In this document: positions 20,950-21,517 of the stretch, one piece after another
Layout of the letters: every line of letters starts with the position of its first letter
Numbering within the stretch: position 1 is the stretch's first letter
Assembly (NCBI RefSeq): GCF_000211815.1
Contig: NZ_GL890933.1
Coordinates: 1-21,517 of the forward strand
Source of the DNA: Moorena producens 3L
GTDB lineage: Bacteria; Cyanobacteriota; Cyanobacteriia; Cyanobacteriales; Coleofasciculaceae
Direction: 5' to 3'
Length of the DNA: 21,517 bases
Translations under genes and position numbers: made by a program
The notes under the pieces: model-generated
What the model was told of the DNA's origin: nothing
Databases searched by the model: none
The model's input: only the letters and a program-made list of their open reading frames with translations

Positions 20950-21517
20950 ATGTCAACAAGTTTTTGGAATACGATCAAATATAGTCCCGCTTTGCTAGGG
21001 GCTTCACTGCTGGTGGCTAACAGTGCCTATGGTGCTCCCAGCCTGGAGGAATCTTCTACTGAAACTAAAGTGGCTCCACAAGAGCTAACCGTTGCCCAGG
21101 CTACGGGTGAGTCTAACTCGGAAATTCTACAACAAATCAATATCTACAACAACCAGGGCACGGATGTAGATTCGATAGACCAGGTCACCAGTGTTTCCCA
21201 ACTGCGGGATGTATCTCCTGGAGACTGGGCTTATGAAGCTTTGCGCTCTCTGGTAGAACGGTATGGCTGTATTGCTGGTTATCCTAACCGCACATTCCGT
21301 GGAAACCGGGCAACTACCCGTTATGAGTTTGCGGCTGGTTTGAATGCTTGCTTGAACCAGATTGAGCGGTTAATTGCAGCTAGCACCGCTGATTTTATTA
21401 CCCGGGAAGACTTGGAAACCCTGCAACGGCTGATTCAAGAGTTTGAAGCCGAATTGGCTACCCTAGGGGCACGGGTGGATAACCTAGAAGGTCGGGTGGC
21501 TTTCCTAGAAGACCATC
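20950..21517 (+). CDS. SLH-domain OprB-type porin, copy 2, 3' part cut by window edge
   Basis: The first 189 residues of a paralogue of the preceding porin, starting MSTSFWNTIKYSPALLGASL. It has the same signal peptide, linker, SLH domain and coiled coil, and is nearly identical to copy 1 (small changes such as N-T-Y-A to S-A-Y-G in the signal region and L-K-Q to L-Q-Q). The start codons are 2291 bp apart, so the gene plus its leader was duplicated head to tail. The window ends before the barrel, so it is unknown whether the acidic loop insert is shared. Confidence 0.9.
   Translation, partial: MSTSFWNTIKYSPALLGASLLVANSAYGAPSLEESSTETKVAPQELTVAQATGESNSEILQQINIYNNQGTDVDSIDQVTSVSQLRDVSPGDWAYEALRSLVERYGCIAGYPNRTFRGNRATTRYEFAAGLNACLNQIERLIAASTADFITREDLETLQRLIQEFEAELATLGARVDNLEGRVAFLEDH

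Overview
The window looks like chromosome of a filamentous cyanobacterium. The evidence is a cyanobacteria-specific gene set (an RpaB/Ycf27 response regulator, a complex C cofactor-assembly CCB protein, an SLH-OprB iron-uptake-type porin, an SphR-SphS-PhoU phosphate module), at least 14 copies of the HIP1 octamer GCGATCGC, and many short tandem and palindromic dispersed repeats. The repeat load and the GCCACGCTAC-type and GTAAGCATTCAGC-type repeats resemble large-genome marine genera such as Moorena/Lyngbya; that placement is inference.

Layout. 1-900: a cut-off endonuclease/exonuclease/phosphatase-like gene (-), the C-terminal stub of a dead RNA 2'-phosphotransferase (kptA, +), and a small membrane protein (-). 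911-2968: a phosphoribosyltransferase-family gene (-) divergent from a family 4 uracil-DNA glycosylase plus NUDIX pair (+). 3029-3560: a Cu/Zn superoxide dismutase whose lipoprotein signal peptide is one frame out of register. 3846-4725: a tandem duplication of a small secreted-protein gene. 4726-5789: about 1 kb of repeats and a gene fragment. 5790-11910: cinA (+); rpaB-CCB-DUF456 (-); radA (+) with a repeat-coded insert; a creatininase-family gene (-) reached by a heptanucleotide array. 12095-13537: a TnpB gene (-) with one in-frame TGA, all three RuvC acidic residues kept and no zinc-ribbon cysteines. 13738-17873: a candidate PHO box, sphR, sphS and phoU, with large tandem arrays in both spacers. 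17874-18658: a solo TnpB right-end-like hairpin and two palindromic or terminally inverted elements. 18476-21517: two consecutive copies of a porin gene with its structured leader, the second cut by the window end.

How the genes work together. SphS (sensor kinase), SphR (regulator) and PhoU (modulator) should form the phosphate-starvation circuit. UDG and NUDIX genes probably share a transcript. rpaB, CCB and DUF456 are co-directional and closely spaced.

The most unusual feature is repeat architecture. At least seven different heptanucleotide arrays occur in about 21 kb, one of about 32 units ending 20 bp before sphS. That array lies in a 415-bp segment flanked by an 11-bp direct repeat and near-terminal inverted repeats, which suggests insertion into the phosphate operon. 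I found no CRISPR array, tRNA, rRNA or convincing new multi-gene system.
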